DNA of 64,000 nucleotides from Salinibacterium sp. PAMC 21357. GTDB lineage: Bacteria > Actinomycetota > Actinomycetes > Actinomycetales > Microbacteriaceae. Below are positions 16,570 to 25,836 of the stretch, piece by piece. Position 1 is the stretch's first letter, and every line of letters begins with the position of its first letter. The DNA lies in assembly GCF_000247645.1 (NCBI RefSeq), contig NZ_AHWA01000005.1, positions 124,001 through 188,000 on the forward strand. The letters are read 5' to 3'. The notes beneath the pieces are model-generated. The model worked only from the letters and a program-made list of their open reading frames with translations, was not told the DNA's origin and did not search any database. The position numbers and the translations under genes are program-made.

Positions 16570-17817
16570 ATGACTACTCCCACGCGCACCCTCTGGAGGG
16601 GACGCATTCTCGCGCTGGCTGGCATCCTCTTTGTCGCCCTTAACGTGCGCACCGCTGTCGCTGCGATTTCCCCCATCATCGGCGTTATCGAGAACGACAT
16701 TCCCATCTCCAGCCTTGGCCTTGGCGTACTCGGGATGCTTCCGCCCATTGCCTTCGCCATTGCGGGGCTCGGCGCGCCAGCGCTTGCTCGCTCCCGTGGC
16801 CTCGACGTCAGCTTGTTCATCGCCGCTGCGGCGATGGTCGTGGGCTCAAGCGTCCGTGCGCTTAGCGATAACTATGTTCTATTGGTGCTCGGCAGCTTCA
16901 TCGCGCTGGCCGGAATGGGAGTAGGCAACGTCCTTCTCCCGCCCGCCGTCAAGAAGTACTTTCCTGACCGTTTGGGCACGGTCACGGGTGGTTACGTCGT
17001 GCTCATCTCGTTGGGTGCCGCGATTCCGGCGTTGTTTGCGGCACCGATCGCTGAAGCTGCTGGCTGGCGAGTATCCGTTGCAGTGTGGGCGGCGCTTGCT
17101 CTGACAGCCTTGATCCCGTGGCTGCTGTTGTCGTTGCGGGGGAGTCGAAGCAAGCGCAGTATCTCTAGTGACGTAACTGTTGTTCCGTCGGTCTCCAGCA
17201 TTTCAGTGTGGGCAGTGGCTAGGTCGAAGACGGCCTGGGCGATCACAATCGCGTTTGGTGTCTCCTCAATGGGGTTCTATTCGTTTTTTGCCTGGCTTCC
17301 CGAGATTCTCATCGAATCGGCCAAGTTCACGCCGGTAGAGGCGGGAGCAACGCTGTCGCTTTTCGGGCTGATCGGTATTCCTCTGGGCATCCTGAGCCCG
17401 ATCCTGGCGAGTCGCATTTCGAACATCGGGCTCGTGATTGCCGGGGGAGTCTTTGCCGGAGCACTCGGTTATCTTGGGCTCGCGATCGCGCCGACGACCG
17501 CCACTTGGCTGTGGGTTGCCCTCGCCGGCGTCGGCACGATTCTGTTCCCGCTGTGCCTCGTGCTTATTAATCTGCGCACGCGTAGTCACGAAGGGTCAGC
17601 GGCGCTCAGCGGATTTGTGCAGAGCGTCGCCTACACTCTTGCCGCTGTCGGCCCGTTCGCAGTTGCTCTCGTGCGGGAGTTGAGCGGTGGCTGGTTTTGG
17701 CCGCTCATGTTTTTGCTCGCCACCAGCCTGCTAGCGCTCATCAGCGCCGTCATGCTCAGACGCCCCAGCTTTGTCGAAGACGAGATAGAGATCCCCGTAG
17801 CGGTATTCGACGAGTAG
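16570..17817 (+). CDS. MFS transporter, CynX/NimT (cyanate permease) type
   Basis: A 415-residue major facilitator protein with about twelve membrane helices. The first helix ends in the LNVRTAVAAISPIIGVIE pattern seen in CynX/NimT relatives, which carry cyanate or 2-nitroimidazole. The central loop is hydrophilic (SLRGSRSKRSISSD). The actual substrate is unknown, and no cyanase gene is near. The gene is convergent with the ROK kinase gene and shares a hairpin with it. The tandem repeat upstream suggests specific regulation. Confidence 0.85.
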   Translation: MTTPTRTLWRGRILALAGILFVALNVRTAVAAISPIIGVIENDIPISSLGLGVLGMLPPIAFAIAGLGAPALARSRGLDVSLFIAAAAMVVGSSVRALSDNYVLLVLGSFIALAGMGVGNVLLPPAVKKYFPDRLGTVTGGYVVLISLGAAIPALFAAPIAEAAGWRVSVAVWAALALTALIPWLLLSLRGSRSKRSISSDVTVVPSVSSISVWAVARSKTAWAITIAFGVSSMGFYSFFAWLPEILIESAKFTPVEAGATLSLFGLIGIPLGILSPILASRISNIGLVIAGGVFAGALGYLGLAIAPTTATWLWVALAGVGTILFPLCLVLINLRTRSHEGSAALSGFVQSVAYTLAAVGPFAVALVRELSGGWFWPLMFLLATSLLALISAVMLRRPSFVEDEIEIPVAVFDE

Positions 17818-17828
17818 CCGGTGCGGTT

Positions 17829-17865
17829 CGTTCGGGATATCCGCCTTTGCGCGACATCCCGAACG
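17829..17865. terminator. bidirectional terminator hairpin between MFS and ROK genes
   Basis: CGTTCGGGAT 17829-17838 pairs with ATCCCGAACG 17856-17865 (10 bp), and CTAGTTTTC follows shortly downstream. It lies between convergent genes. Confidence 0.65.
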
Positions 17866-17871
17866 GTGCGG

Positions 17872-18834
17872 CTAGTTTTCAAGGGCGGAAGTGCTCAATC
17901 GTTCGGGGTGATGAACGAGAGAAGCAGCCCCAATGAGCGGCCCGTCGCTAGACAGGCCTGACGCGACAACGCGCACCTTGGTAATGAACGGGAACGGTGC
18001 CCGGTCGGTGATGGCCTCGGCGACGAGGTCGATGTAATCCGCGGCAACGTGAGAGAAGCCGCCGCCAATCGCGACTAGTTCGAGATCAACGAGGGCCGTG
18101 GCCGACGCAATTCCGTGCCCGACGGCGCGTGCCGATCGGCGCACAGCGTTTACAGCGATGTCGTTTCCGGCCGCATAGTCCGCTGCGAGTTCTTCGCCGG
18201 TGGTGCCGGTCCAACCGTGAGTCTGAGCCCATTCGACCGTTTTGGGCCCTGAGGCAACGGCTTCGACGCAGCCGGTTCCGCCACAGCCACAAATCGTGTC
18301 TTCTCCGCCGACTTCGATGTGGCCGAAGTGACCGCCATTCCCCGTGGGGCCATCAACGAGGCGGTTGTCGAGGATGAGGCCGCCGCCGACGCCGGTGGAG
18401 ACCACCATTCCCATGAAGTACTTCACGCCCTGCGCTGAACCAACCCAGTGTTCCGCCAGCGCAATGCAGTTTCCATCGCCGCGCAGTGCCACAGTGTGTC
18501 CGGGGAGAGTCTCTTCGACGAGGGCTCGCACGCCGTAGTCGCGCCATGCCGGCAGATTGAGCGGAGAAACCTCGCCTCGAGATACGGAGATGGGGCCGGC
18601 GCTGCCGATCCCGGCTCCAAGAAGTGTGGCGTTGTTGGGCAGCGCTGCGGCCGACTGCCGTACAACGGTGCGCACGCTCTCGGCGAGTTGTTCGCTTGAG
18701 GATGCGCGGCCGGTGGGGGCGCGAAAGCGGCTCGAGGCGAGTACAACACCGTTGGGGTCAACGAGGGCGGCCTCAACTTTGGTTCCGCCAATATCGATGG
18801 CGAGGGCATAGTGATTTGATGTGGTGGTGGTCAC
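17872..18834 (-). CDS. ROK family sugar kinase (glucokinase-like)
   Basis: A 320-residue ROK protein without a DNA-binding domain. The N-terminal phosphate-binding motif is ALAIDIGGTKVEAAL, and GTGVGGGLILDNRLV follows. The zinc-binding ROK signature is CGCGGTGCVEAVASG. Members phosphorylate glucose, fructose, N-acetyl sugars or similar, and the exact sugar is not clear here. The start GTG 18834 is seven bases after TAAGGT on the minus strand; the longer frame upstream lacks conservation. It is divergent from the deoxyribose regulator gene. Confidence 0.85.
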   Translation of the reverse strand: MTTTTSNHYALAIDIGGTKVEAALVDPNGVVLASSRFRAPTGRASSSEQLAESVRTVVRQSAAALPNNATLLGAGIGSAGPISVSRGEVSPLNLPAWRDYGVRALVEETLPGHTVALRGDGNCIALAEHWVGSAQGVKYFMGMVVSTGVGGGLILDNRLVDGPTGNGGHFGHIEVGGEDTICGCGGTGCVEAVASGPKTVEWAQTHGWTGTTGEELAADYAAGNDIAVNAVRRSARAVGHGIASATALVDLELVAIGGGFSHVAADYIDLVAEAITDRAPFPFITKVRVVASGLSSDGPLIGAASLVHHPERLSTSALEN

Positions 18835-18841
18835 GGCATCC

Positions 18842-18847
18842 ACCTTA
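18842..18847 (-). promoter_or_regulatory. -10 element for leaderless ROK gene
   Basis: TAAGGT (minus strand) with a 7-nt spacer to GTG 18834. Confidence 0.55.
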
Positions 18848-18962
18848 TTGGGTGCGCGCGGTGATGGATGTTCATTTGCTGTCGTTCGTGTGGCGTTCAG
18901 CTTGAGGGTGTTGGCTGCACATGTGCGCACCACCGCAGCGCACAATCTGCTCATCTGAGCAA

Positions 18963-18991
18963 GCACCCCCGCATTTGTTGCAGCGGGGTGC
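18963..18991. promoter_or_regulatory. inverted repeat in the ROK/deoR divergent region
   Basis: GCACCCCCGC 18963-18972 pairs with GCGGGGTGC 18983-18991 with one bulged base. It lies 33 nt before the regulator GTG, where an autoregulatory operator of the SorC/DeoR protein would be expected. Confidence 0.4.
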
Positions 18992-19023
18992 GCTTGACTC
19001 TATCGTTGAGACAGGAGGCAGCA

Positions 19024-19968
19024 GTGGATGAATCAACCGAGCTCTTGGCAGTACGCGTTGCCGAGCTCTATTACGAAGAGAACAAGACCCAAGACGAAGT
19101 GGGTGCGCTCCTCGGGATCACGCGGTGGAAGGTCGGCCGCCTCCTTACTCGTGCCCGTGAAGTGGGAATCGTGCGCATCGAGATCATTCACCCCCGAGCC
19201 CGCCGACTGGATGTCGAACGCCAATTAAGAGAGCGCTTCGGCCTCAAAGACGCCGTTGTTGTCCCGCTGCCTGCCGATGACGAAGAAGTTAGCCCGCGCG
19301 TGGCTCAGGCCGCTGCCGATTACCTCGCTGCTGTTCGCCCCGTTCCTCGCTCTCTCGGCGTGAGCTGGGGTCGTACTCTCGACGAGGTTGCCAGACTGCT
19401 CGCCCCCGGGTGGACCGTCGGGGTGCAAGTCGTGCAGATCAATGGTGGCGTGAGCCTCAATAGCAAGCAGGGCACAGCAGCTCAGACCGCAGTAACAATT
19501 GCGCAGAAGGGGCACGGTCAAGCGACGCTGCTGCCGATCCCCGCCATTCTGGAGCAGGTCGAAACGAAGCGTGCGATCGAGCGCGACCGTGCTGTTGCTA
19601 GTGTTCGAGCGCTCGGTGCTTCGGCATCCGCCTATCTGTATAGCGCCGGTGTTGCCGGGGCTAGTTCGGTTCACGTCGACAGCGGTTATCTGACCGAGGC
19701 CGATGTTGATGAGCTTGTTGCTAAGGGTGCTGTTGGCGATGTTGTTGGTCGCTATATCGATAGCGCTGGCGAGATCGTTGACACCGCTCTGGATGAGCGC
19801 ACGGTTGGCATCGGTCTCGATGAGCTTCGTGCCGCCGAGCACGCAATTTTTGTCGTCGCTGGCGACGCTAAACATGACGTCGCTCGCGCCGTCGTTACGA
19901 GTGGGTTGTGTTCCGTCATCGTTACCGATGAGGCCACCGCCCACGCACTCCTGGAGGAAACCACATGA
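19024..19968 (+). CDS. SorC/DeoR-type sugar-binding transcriptional regulator
   Basis: A 314-residue regulator. Residues 1-60 form a helix-turn-helix (TQDEVGALLGITRWKVGRLL), and residues 65-314 form the SorC-type sugar-phosphate-binding domain with LGVSWGRTLDEVARLL. Its stop overlaps the deoC ATG, so it very likely senses deoxyribose-5-phosphate or a related effector and controls the deoC-aldehyde dehydrogenase genes, as DeoR of Bacillus does. AGGAGG lies seven bases before GTG 19024. An N-terminally extended reading to 18868 would cross the ROK promoter and is rejected. Confidence 0.88.
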   Translation: MDESTELLAVRVAELYYEENKTQDEVGALLGITRWKVGRLLTRAREVGIVRIEIIHPRARRLDVERQLRERFGLKDAVVVPLPADDEEVSPRVAQAAADYLAAVRPVPRSLGVSWGRTLDEVARLLAPGWTVGVQVVQINGGVSLNSKQGTAAQTAVTIAQKGHGQATLLPIPAILEQVETKRAIERDRAVASVRALGASASAYLYSAGVAGASSVHVDSGYLTEADVDELVAKGAVGDVVGRYIDSAGEIVDTALDERTVGIGLDELRAAEHAIFVVAGDAKHDVARAVVTSGLCSVIVTDEATAHALLEETT

Positions 19969-20978
19969 CAATCGAACCGGCCATCGCGCTCGCTCCTGCT
20001 GAGCGCGCGGTCAACCTCATCGGCTCAGATCTGACCGAGAAGTCACTCAAGCTTCACCTCGACGGGCTTTCGGGTGTCGACGCGGTCGGGCTTGAGCAAC
20101 GTGCGGCAGGTCTCGGCACGCGTTCCATCAAGACGACGTCTAAAGCGTGGGCTCTTGACACCATCATTAAGCTCATTGACCTGACGACGCTCGAGGGTGC
20201 GGACACCCCCGGCAAGGTGCGCTCGCTCGCGGCCAAGGCCGTGCTGCCTGACCCTTCGGATGCGTCAACCCCTCGGGTTGCTGCTGTCTGCGTCTATGGC
20301 GACATGGTTCCGTACGCCGCTGACGCCCTCGGATCTGCGTGGTCGAACGGGGCAGACAACGGGATCAACGTTGCCGCTGTCGCTACCGCATTCCCCAGCG
20401 GCCGATCCTCGTTGCCGATCAAGATCATGGACACCAAGGAAGCCGTCGCCAACGGCGCTGACGAAATCGACATGGTCATTGACCGTGGTGCTTTCCTCTC
20501 CGGCCGTTACGGCATCGTCTTCGACCAGATCGTCGCGGTAAAAGAAGCGTGCCGTCGTGAGAACGGAACGTATGCCCACCTCAAGGTGATCCTCGAGACT
20601 GGCGAACTCAACACCTACGACAACGTGCGTAAAGCATCATGGTTGGCGATCCTGGCTGGGGGAGACTTCATCAAGACCTCCACCGGAAAGGTTGCGCCGG
20701 CTGCGACACTTCCTGTCACCCTCCTGATGCTTGAGGTTGTGCGCGACTGGCACCTACTCACCGGAGAGAAGATCGGCGTGAAGCCGGCTGGTGGCATCCG
20801 CACCTCTAAAGATGCGATCAAGTACCTCGTCACGGTTGCTGAAACGGTGGGCGAGGAATGGCTTCAACCGCACCTGTTCCGTTTCGGAGCATCCAGTCTT
20901 CTCAATGACGTGCTCCTCCAGCGTCAGAAGCTCACCACCGGCCACTACTCTGGCCCCGACTACGTCACGATTGACTAA
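19965..20978 (+). CDS. deoC: deoxyribose-phosphate aldolase
   Basis: DERA splits 2-deoxyribose-5-phosphate into glyceraldehyde-3-phosphate and acetaldehyde. The 337-residue protein belongs to the longer class. The Schiff-base lysine is in GDFIKTSTGK (Lys237), and the second active-site lysine is in VKPAGGIRT (Lys273). The N-terminal 60 residues are an extension relative to the 250-residue E. coli type. The downstream aldehyde dehydrogenase could consume the acetaldehyde. The start overlaps the regulator stop by four bases. Confidence 0.95.
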   Translation: MTIEPAIALAPAERAVNLIGSDLTEKSLKLHLDGLSGVDAVGLEQRAAGLGTRSIKTTSKAWALDTIIKLIDLTTLEGADTPGKVRSLAAKAVLPDPSDASTPRVAAVCVYGDMVPYAADALGSAWSNGADNGINVAAVATAFPSGRSSLPIKIMDTKEAVANGADEIDMVIDRGAFLSGRYGIVFDQIVAVKEACRRENGTYAHLKVILETGELNTYDNVRKASWLAILAGGDFIKTSTGKVAPAATLPVTLLMLEVVRDWHLLTGEKIGVKPAGGIRTSKDAIKYLVTVAETVGEEWLQPHLFRFGASSLLNDVLLQRQKLTTGHYSGPDYVTID

Positions 20979-20986
20979 GGCACCCC

Positions 20987-22498
20987 ATGACTGAGAATGA
21001 CAAAGCACTGAGCGTGAAGGCCCCCAGCTTTCTCGATTACGCTCCCGCCCCAGAATCTACGTCGGTTCTGCACCTGAAGAAGCACTACGGGCTCTTCATT
21101 GATGGTGAATTTGTGGATGGTCGTGGAGACGCGTTCACCACCATTTCTCCGGCAACCGAGAAAGAGATTGCCTCGATCTCCAACGCTAACAACGCTGATG
21201 TGGATGTTGCGGTTGCCGCAGCCCGCAAAGCGTACGACCGTACGTGGTCGAAGCTCTCGGGCGCTGACCGCGGCAAGTACCTCTTCCGGATCGCCCGTCT
21301 TGTTCAGGAGCGCGCCCGTGAGCTTGCGGTCGCGGAAAGCCTCGACAATGGAAAGCCGATCAAGGAGAGCCGCGATGTTGACATCCCTCTCGTTGCTGCC
21401 TGGTTCTTCTACTACGCCGGGTGGGCCGACAAGCTCGACTACGCCGGTCTCGGACCGAACCCGCAGTCGCTCGGTGTTGCCGCTCAGGTGATCCCGTGGA
21501 ACTTCCCGCTGCTCATGCTCGCGTGGAAGATCGCTCCGGCGCTCGCAGCAGGCAACACTGTCGTGATCAAGCCGGCCGAAACCACTCCGCTGAGTGCAAT
21601 GATTTTTGCCGAGATCCTTCAGCAGGCTGACCTGCCCAAGGGTGTCGTCAACATCATCACGGGCGCTGGCGATACCGGCCAGGCACTCGTCAACCACCCC
21701 GACGTCAACAAGGTTGCCTTCACCGGTTCGACCGGCGTTGGTCGTGCGATCGCCAAGTCCATCGCGGGCAGCGGCAAAAAGGTCACTCTCGAACTTGGCG
21801 GCAAGAACGCGAACATCGTCTTCGACGACGCCCCCATGGATCAAGCCATTGAGGGCATCGTCAACGGTATCTTCTTCAACCAGGGGCACGTCTGCTGTGC
21901 AGGCTCGCGTCTTCTGGTTCAAGAGAACGTTCACGACGAGGTTGTTGATCGTCTCAAGGCGCGACTTTCCACTTTGCGCATGGGCGACCCGCTCGACAAG
22001 AACACCGATATCGGTGCCATCAACTCGAAGGCTCAGCTCGACCGCATCCGCGAACTCAGCAACGTCGGCGAAGCCGAAGGTGCCGAGCGGTGGACTGCCG
22101 ACTGCGCGATCCCCGAGAACGGTTTCTGGTTCGCACCAACAATCTTCACGAACGTGTCGACCTCGAGTCGCATCGCTCGCGAAGAAGTCTTCGGGCCAGT
22201 GCTGAGCGTGCTGACGTTCCGCACCCCAGCAGAAGCCATCGCCAAGGCAAACAACACGCCCTACGGGCTCTCTGCGGGCATTTGGAGCGAGAAGGGCTCC
22301 CGCGTGCTCGCCGTGGCTGACAAGCTGCGTGCTGGCGTCATCTGGGCCAACACGTTCAACCGTTTCGATCCTGCGTCGCCCTTCGGCGGCTACAAGGAGA
22401 GTGGCTACGGCCGCGAGGGTGGCCGTCACGGACTGGCCGCTTACCTAGAATCCGCTGGATGGGCCGCGCCCGCCGTCACGAAAGGTGGCAAGAAATGA
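20987..22498 (+). CDS. aldehyde dehydrogenase family protein
   Basis: A full-length 503-residue NAD(P)-dependent aldehyde dehydrogenase. The general base glutamate is in [12 protein letters not shown] (Glu269), and the catalytic cysteine lies in [11 protein letters not shown] (Cys303/304 pair). [10 protein letters not shown] and GSTGVGR mark the cofactor domain, and [10 protein letters not shown] is conserved near the C-terminus. It probably oxidises acetaldehyde released by DeoC. The gene begins eight bases after deoC and overlaps the next start by ATGA. Confidence 0.93.
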   Translation: MTENDKALSVKAPSFLDYAPAPESTSVLHLKKHYGLFIDGEFVDGRGDAFTTISPATEKEIASISNANNADVDVAVAAARKAYDRTWSKLSGADRGKYLFRIARLVQERARELAVAESLDNGKPIKESRDVDIPLVAAWFFYYAGWADKLDYAGLGPNPQSLGVAAQVIPWNFPLLMLAWKIAPALAAGNTVVIKPAETTPLSAMIFAEILQQADLPKGVVNIITGAGDTGQALVNHPDVNKVAFTGSTGVGRAIAKSIAGSGKKVTLELGGKNANIVFDDAPMDQAIEGIVNGIFFNQGHVCCAGSRLLVQENVHDEVVDRLKARLSTLRMGDPLDKNTDIGAINSKAQLDRIRELSNVGEAEGAERWTADCAIPENGFWFAPTIFTNVSTSSRIAREEVFGPVLSVLTFRTPAEAIAKANNTPYGLSAGIWSEKGSRVLAVADKLRAGVIWANTFNRFDPASPFGGYKESGYGREGGRHGLAAYLESAGWAAPAVTKGGKK

Positions 22499-23352
22499 CC
22501 CGTCTCACGGTTCCTAAGACCTACAAGCTCTACATCGGTGGCAAGTTCCCGCGCAGCGAGAGCGGCCGCACCTATGAAGTAGCAACCAAGAAGGGCGTAT
22601 TCCTCGCGAACGCGTCACTGGCAAGCCGCAAAGACGCTCGGGATGCGGTGGTAGCGGCCCGTGCTGCTGTCAGTGGCTGGTCGGGTGCTACTGGCTACAA
22701 CCGCGGCCAGGTGCTTTACCGCATCGCTGAGCTGTTGGAGGGTCGTCGCGAACAGTTCATCGACGAGCTCATGGCTACCGAGGCGCTGTCAAAGGCGGCA
22801 GCGACTACTCAGGTCGACACCGCCATTGATGCGTGGGTTTGGTATGCCGGTTGGGCTGACAAGTACGTGCAGGTTGCTGGCAACGGTAACCCCGTTTCTG
22901 GCCCGTACTTCAACCTCTCCACGCCAGAGCCCAGCGGTGTTATTGCCATCGTCGCGCCTCAGGATTCATCGTCATTGTTGGGTCTCGTGAGCGTCATTGC
23001 TCCGGCTCTCGTCAGCGGAAACACTGTTGTCGTTGTGGCTCATCAGGGCGCACCGCTCAGCGCGATCAGCTTCTCTGAGGTTCTCGCAACGAGCGACGTT
23101 CCTGGTGGTGTCGTCAACATCCTCACGGGGTCACCGGCCGAGATCGCCCCGTGGCTAGCCAGCCATGCGGATGTCAACGGTCTCGACCTCGCTGGAGCAG
23201 AACAGCTCGAGTGGGTCGACCTTCAAATCGCGGCTGCCGACACGCTCAAGCGCGTCTCCGGCCCGGTTGTCGGAGTTCCCGCGCCATCCGTTGAACGCAT
23301 TGTTCAGTGGACCGAAACGAAGACGGTCTGGCACACGAAGTCTCTGATTTAG
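22495..23352 (+). CDS. half-length aldehyde dehydrogenase-like protein, no catalytic domain
   Basis: A 285-residue protein homologous only to the N-terminal, cofactor-binding half of aldehyde dehydrogenases (YKLYIGGKFPRSESGRTYEV at the start, APQDSSSLLGLVSVIAPAL where the WNFPL region lies). The G-S-T-G motif is altered (LDLAGAEQLEW), and the domain with the catalytic Cys is absent. It ends with ETKTVWHTKSLI. The reading frame is clean and coupled to the full-length enzyme by ATGA, so it looks like a maintained protein rather than a truncation. A structural or regulatory partner of the full enzyme is my inference. Confidence 0.8.
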   Translation: MTRLTVPKTYKLYIGGKFPRSESGRTYEVATKKGVFLANASLASRKDARDAVVAARAAVSGWSGATGYNRGQVLYRIAELLEGRREQFIDELMATEALSKAAATTQVDTAIDAWVWYAGWADKYVQVAGNGNPVSGPYFNLSTPEPSGVIAIVAPQDSSSLLGLVSVIAPALVSGNTVVVVAHQGAPLSAISFSEVLATSDVPGGVVNILTGSPAEIAPWLASHADVNGLDLAGAEQLEWVDLQIAAADTLKRVSGPVVGVPAPSVERIVQWTETKTVWHTKSLI

Positions 23353-23410
23353 CCGAGAGGTGTGGCGTGAAGCTTGATCTCAGCGGCTATCTGCGGATAC
23401 TTGCTGGGTA

Positions 23411-24246
23411 ATGATCTTTTCACGCCACACCCTCGCTCGCCTCAGTGGCGCTCTTTTCGCGCTGCTAATCGCAGTAATTGTGCTGCCTCTTTCGACTGCA
23501 GCTCCCGCCACCGCAGCTGCCGCTGACACGATCCACGGGCTGGTAAATCAAGTGCGCTGGGATGCCGGTCAGAGCGGCCTCATCCGCAATCCTGAGATGG
23601 ATGCTGTTGCGCTCGCGTGGGCCAAACAGATGGCTGCGAAAAACAGCATGTCGCACAATCCCAGCTATTCGAGCCAGATTCCGAGCGGTTGGAACAAGGC
23701 TGGCGAGAATGTTGCCAACGGCTATCGCACAGCGCAAGCAATGCACGATGCTGGATGGGATCGCCGGGCCACAAAGCCAACATTCTGGGTTCATTCACCG
23801 ACGTCGGCATCGCGTTCTACGAGAGTGGTGGAACAACGTGGGGAGTGCAGGTTTTCGCTAATTACGCTGGCCACACCGGACCTGCGGTTCCCGCGGCGCC
23901 AGCTGCTGCAGCGCCGGCGCCTGCGGTCGCGCCAGCGCCCGCACCTGCGCCAGAAACCGAACCATCAGCTGCGGGAGCGCCAAGTGCTGACGCGACGGAC
24001 AAGGCCAGTGCAAGTGACGACGCGGCTAATGGCGTGACGAGTTCTCCCGAAGCGGTGTCGCAGAATGGGGCGGTACGCGATATGGATTCCACGCTGCCGT
24101 CAGAAATGTCTCGTGCTGAATTGCAGGCGAGTGTGTACGGCAATAAACCCGACCAGACCTGGATCGCTTGGGCGGTCTTTGGCAGCATCGTGCTGCTCGC
24201 CGGCGCCATCTGGTTTGTCGTGTGGCGCAGGTTCGCTCGCCGCTGA
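23411..24246 (+). pseudogene. secreted CAP-domain (SCP/YkwD) protein, interrupted by a one-base frameshift
   Basis: The first frame from ATG 23411 encodes a signal peptide (about residues 1-38, ending near TAAPATAAAADT) and the first part of a CAP domain with SHNPSYSSQI and AGENVANGY. Near 23751 the coding continues in another frame with WMGSPGHKANILGSF, FYESGGTTWGVQVFA, an Ala/Pro linker and a C-terminal membrane anchor (residues IAWAVFGSIVLLAGAIWFV) ending WRRFARR. One added base in GATGCTGG would restore a 278-residue membrane-anchored protein reading HDAWMGSPGH. CAP proteins are extracellular; function here is unknown. Confidence 0.82.
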
Positions 24247-24312
24247 CGAAGCAGACTGACGTTCGCGTCGTGGCGTGATTGTAACTGTGCGCTTCTTCTC
24301 AGTTGGGCTGAT

Positions 24313-24318
24313 TAGTGT
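24313..24318 (+). promoter_or_regulatory. -10 element for leaderless SDR gene
   Basis: TAGTGT with a 6-nt spacer to ATG 24325. Confidence 0.55.
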
Positions 24319-24324
24319 TCTAGC

Positions 24325-25796
24325 ATGCGCGTTCTTGTAACTGGAGCAACAGGATATTTGGGTGGCCGACTTGTCCCTCGGCTGATTGATGCCGGACACA
24401 CCGTGCGGGTGCTTGTGCGCAATCCTCGCAAGCTGCACGACGTGCCGTGGCGCGACGATGTTGAGACCGTCGTTGGCGACCTGACGGATGCTGCGACGCT
24501 TTCCGATGCGGTAGCTGACATCGATGCGCTCTACTATCTTGTGCACGCCATGGGGGCAAAAGGCGACTTCGAAGAGACAGAAAAAAAGTCGGCCAATAAT
24601 CTCGCTGATGCGGCAGCCAAAGCGAAAGTCTCCCGCATCATTTACTTGGGCGGCCTCCACCCCGAGGGTGACATCAGTGGGCTCAGTCGCCACCTGCGCA
24701 GTCGTGCAGAAGTTGGCCGCATCTTGATGGACTCCGGCGTGCCGACCATTGCATTCAACGCCGGCGTTGTGATTGGCTCTGGTTCCGCTTCCTTCGAAAT
24801 GATCCGCCATCTCACCGAAGTCTTGCCCTATATGCCTGCGCCGAAATGGGTACGCAACTTTATTCAGCCGATCGCCGTTAGAGACGTGCTGTACTACCTA
24901 GTTTCCGCTCTTGAACTCGACAAAGAACTCAATCGCAGTTTCGACATTGGCGGCCCGGATGTTTTGCGCTACGGCCAAATGATGAATGGATACGCCCTCG
25001 AGGCGGGACTTCACCAGCGCCCCATTGCGTCCTTGCCGGTGCTGACGCCGTGGCTTGCTTCGCAGTGGGTCAACTTGGTGACGCCGATTCCACGGCTGCT
25101 AGCGGTGCCCATCATTGAGTCGCTCCAGTTCGACTGCATCGTGCGTGACGATTCCGTCGCGGATTTCATTCCCGAGCCTGACGGCGGGCTAACCAGCTAT
25201 CGCGCATCAGTGCGATTGGCGCTCGTCAAAATGGGTGATGGAGAAGTGGAGACGAGTTGGCAAGATGCGACCGTCGTGGGAGCTCCGAGCGACCCGATCC
25301 CCAGCGACCCGGAGTGGACAGGTCACACGGTCTACACCGACTTGCGTGAGCGCCGTACTCCAGCATCGCCGAGTGCGCTGTGGTCTGTTGTCGAGGGCAT
25401 CGGCGGCGAGAACGGGTGGTATTCGTTCCCCTTGGCGTGGGCGCTGCGAGGCTGGGCCGACAAGCTTGTTGGCGGAGTCGGTCTTCGACGTGGCGACGCC
25501 ATCCGAGCACCTTGAACACGGGTGATGCCCTCGATTTCTGGCGGGTGGAAAGCATCGATCGCGGTCGTAGCCTTCGTTTGCGCGCAGAGATGAAACTGCC
25601 GGGTCGGGCATGGCTGGAATTGACTGTCGACGATAGCGGCGATGGCGGATCCCGATATCGCCAGCGGGCAGTCTTCTTTCCGAGTGGGCTGGGTGGTCGG
25701 CTCTATTGGGCGGCGATTCTTCCCTTCCACGGCGTGATCTTTAGTGGCATGGTCAATCGCATCGTCGCCGCGGCAGAAGCGGTCGAATCCGAGTAG
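24325..25796 (+). pseudogene. SDR family oxidoreductase with DUF2867 domain, interrupted by a one-base frameshift
   Basis: The first frame gives an atypical SDR or NAD(P)H-binding domain (VLVTGATGYLGGRL at the N-terminus) to about residue 330 and then the start of a DUF2867 domain. It stops at 25515. The remainder (DALDFWRVESIDRGRSLRLRAEM and on to the TAG at 25794-25796) lies in a different frame. One added base in GTGGCGAC near 25493 restores a 490-residue protein, the normal family length. Such proteins resemble NmrA-like or nucleoside-diphosphate-sugar epimerases of unknown substrate. Confidence 0.82.
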
Positions 25797-25824
25797 TTCG
25801 GCATCCTGATCACCACTAATACGG

Positions 25825-25830
25825 TACTTT
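25825..25830 (+). promoter_or_regulatory. -10 element for leaderless ribokinase gene
   Basis: TACTTT with a 6-nt spacer to ATG 25837. Confidence 0.55.
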
Positions 25831-25836
25831 TGACTA

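Noticed and set aside
20975-22429. A 484-codon open frame on the minus strand opposite the aldehyde dehydrogenase
   Set aside because: It is a shadow of the high-GC coding strand. The plus strand has full aldehyde dehydrogenase motifs, and the antisense product shows no domain.
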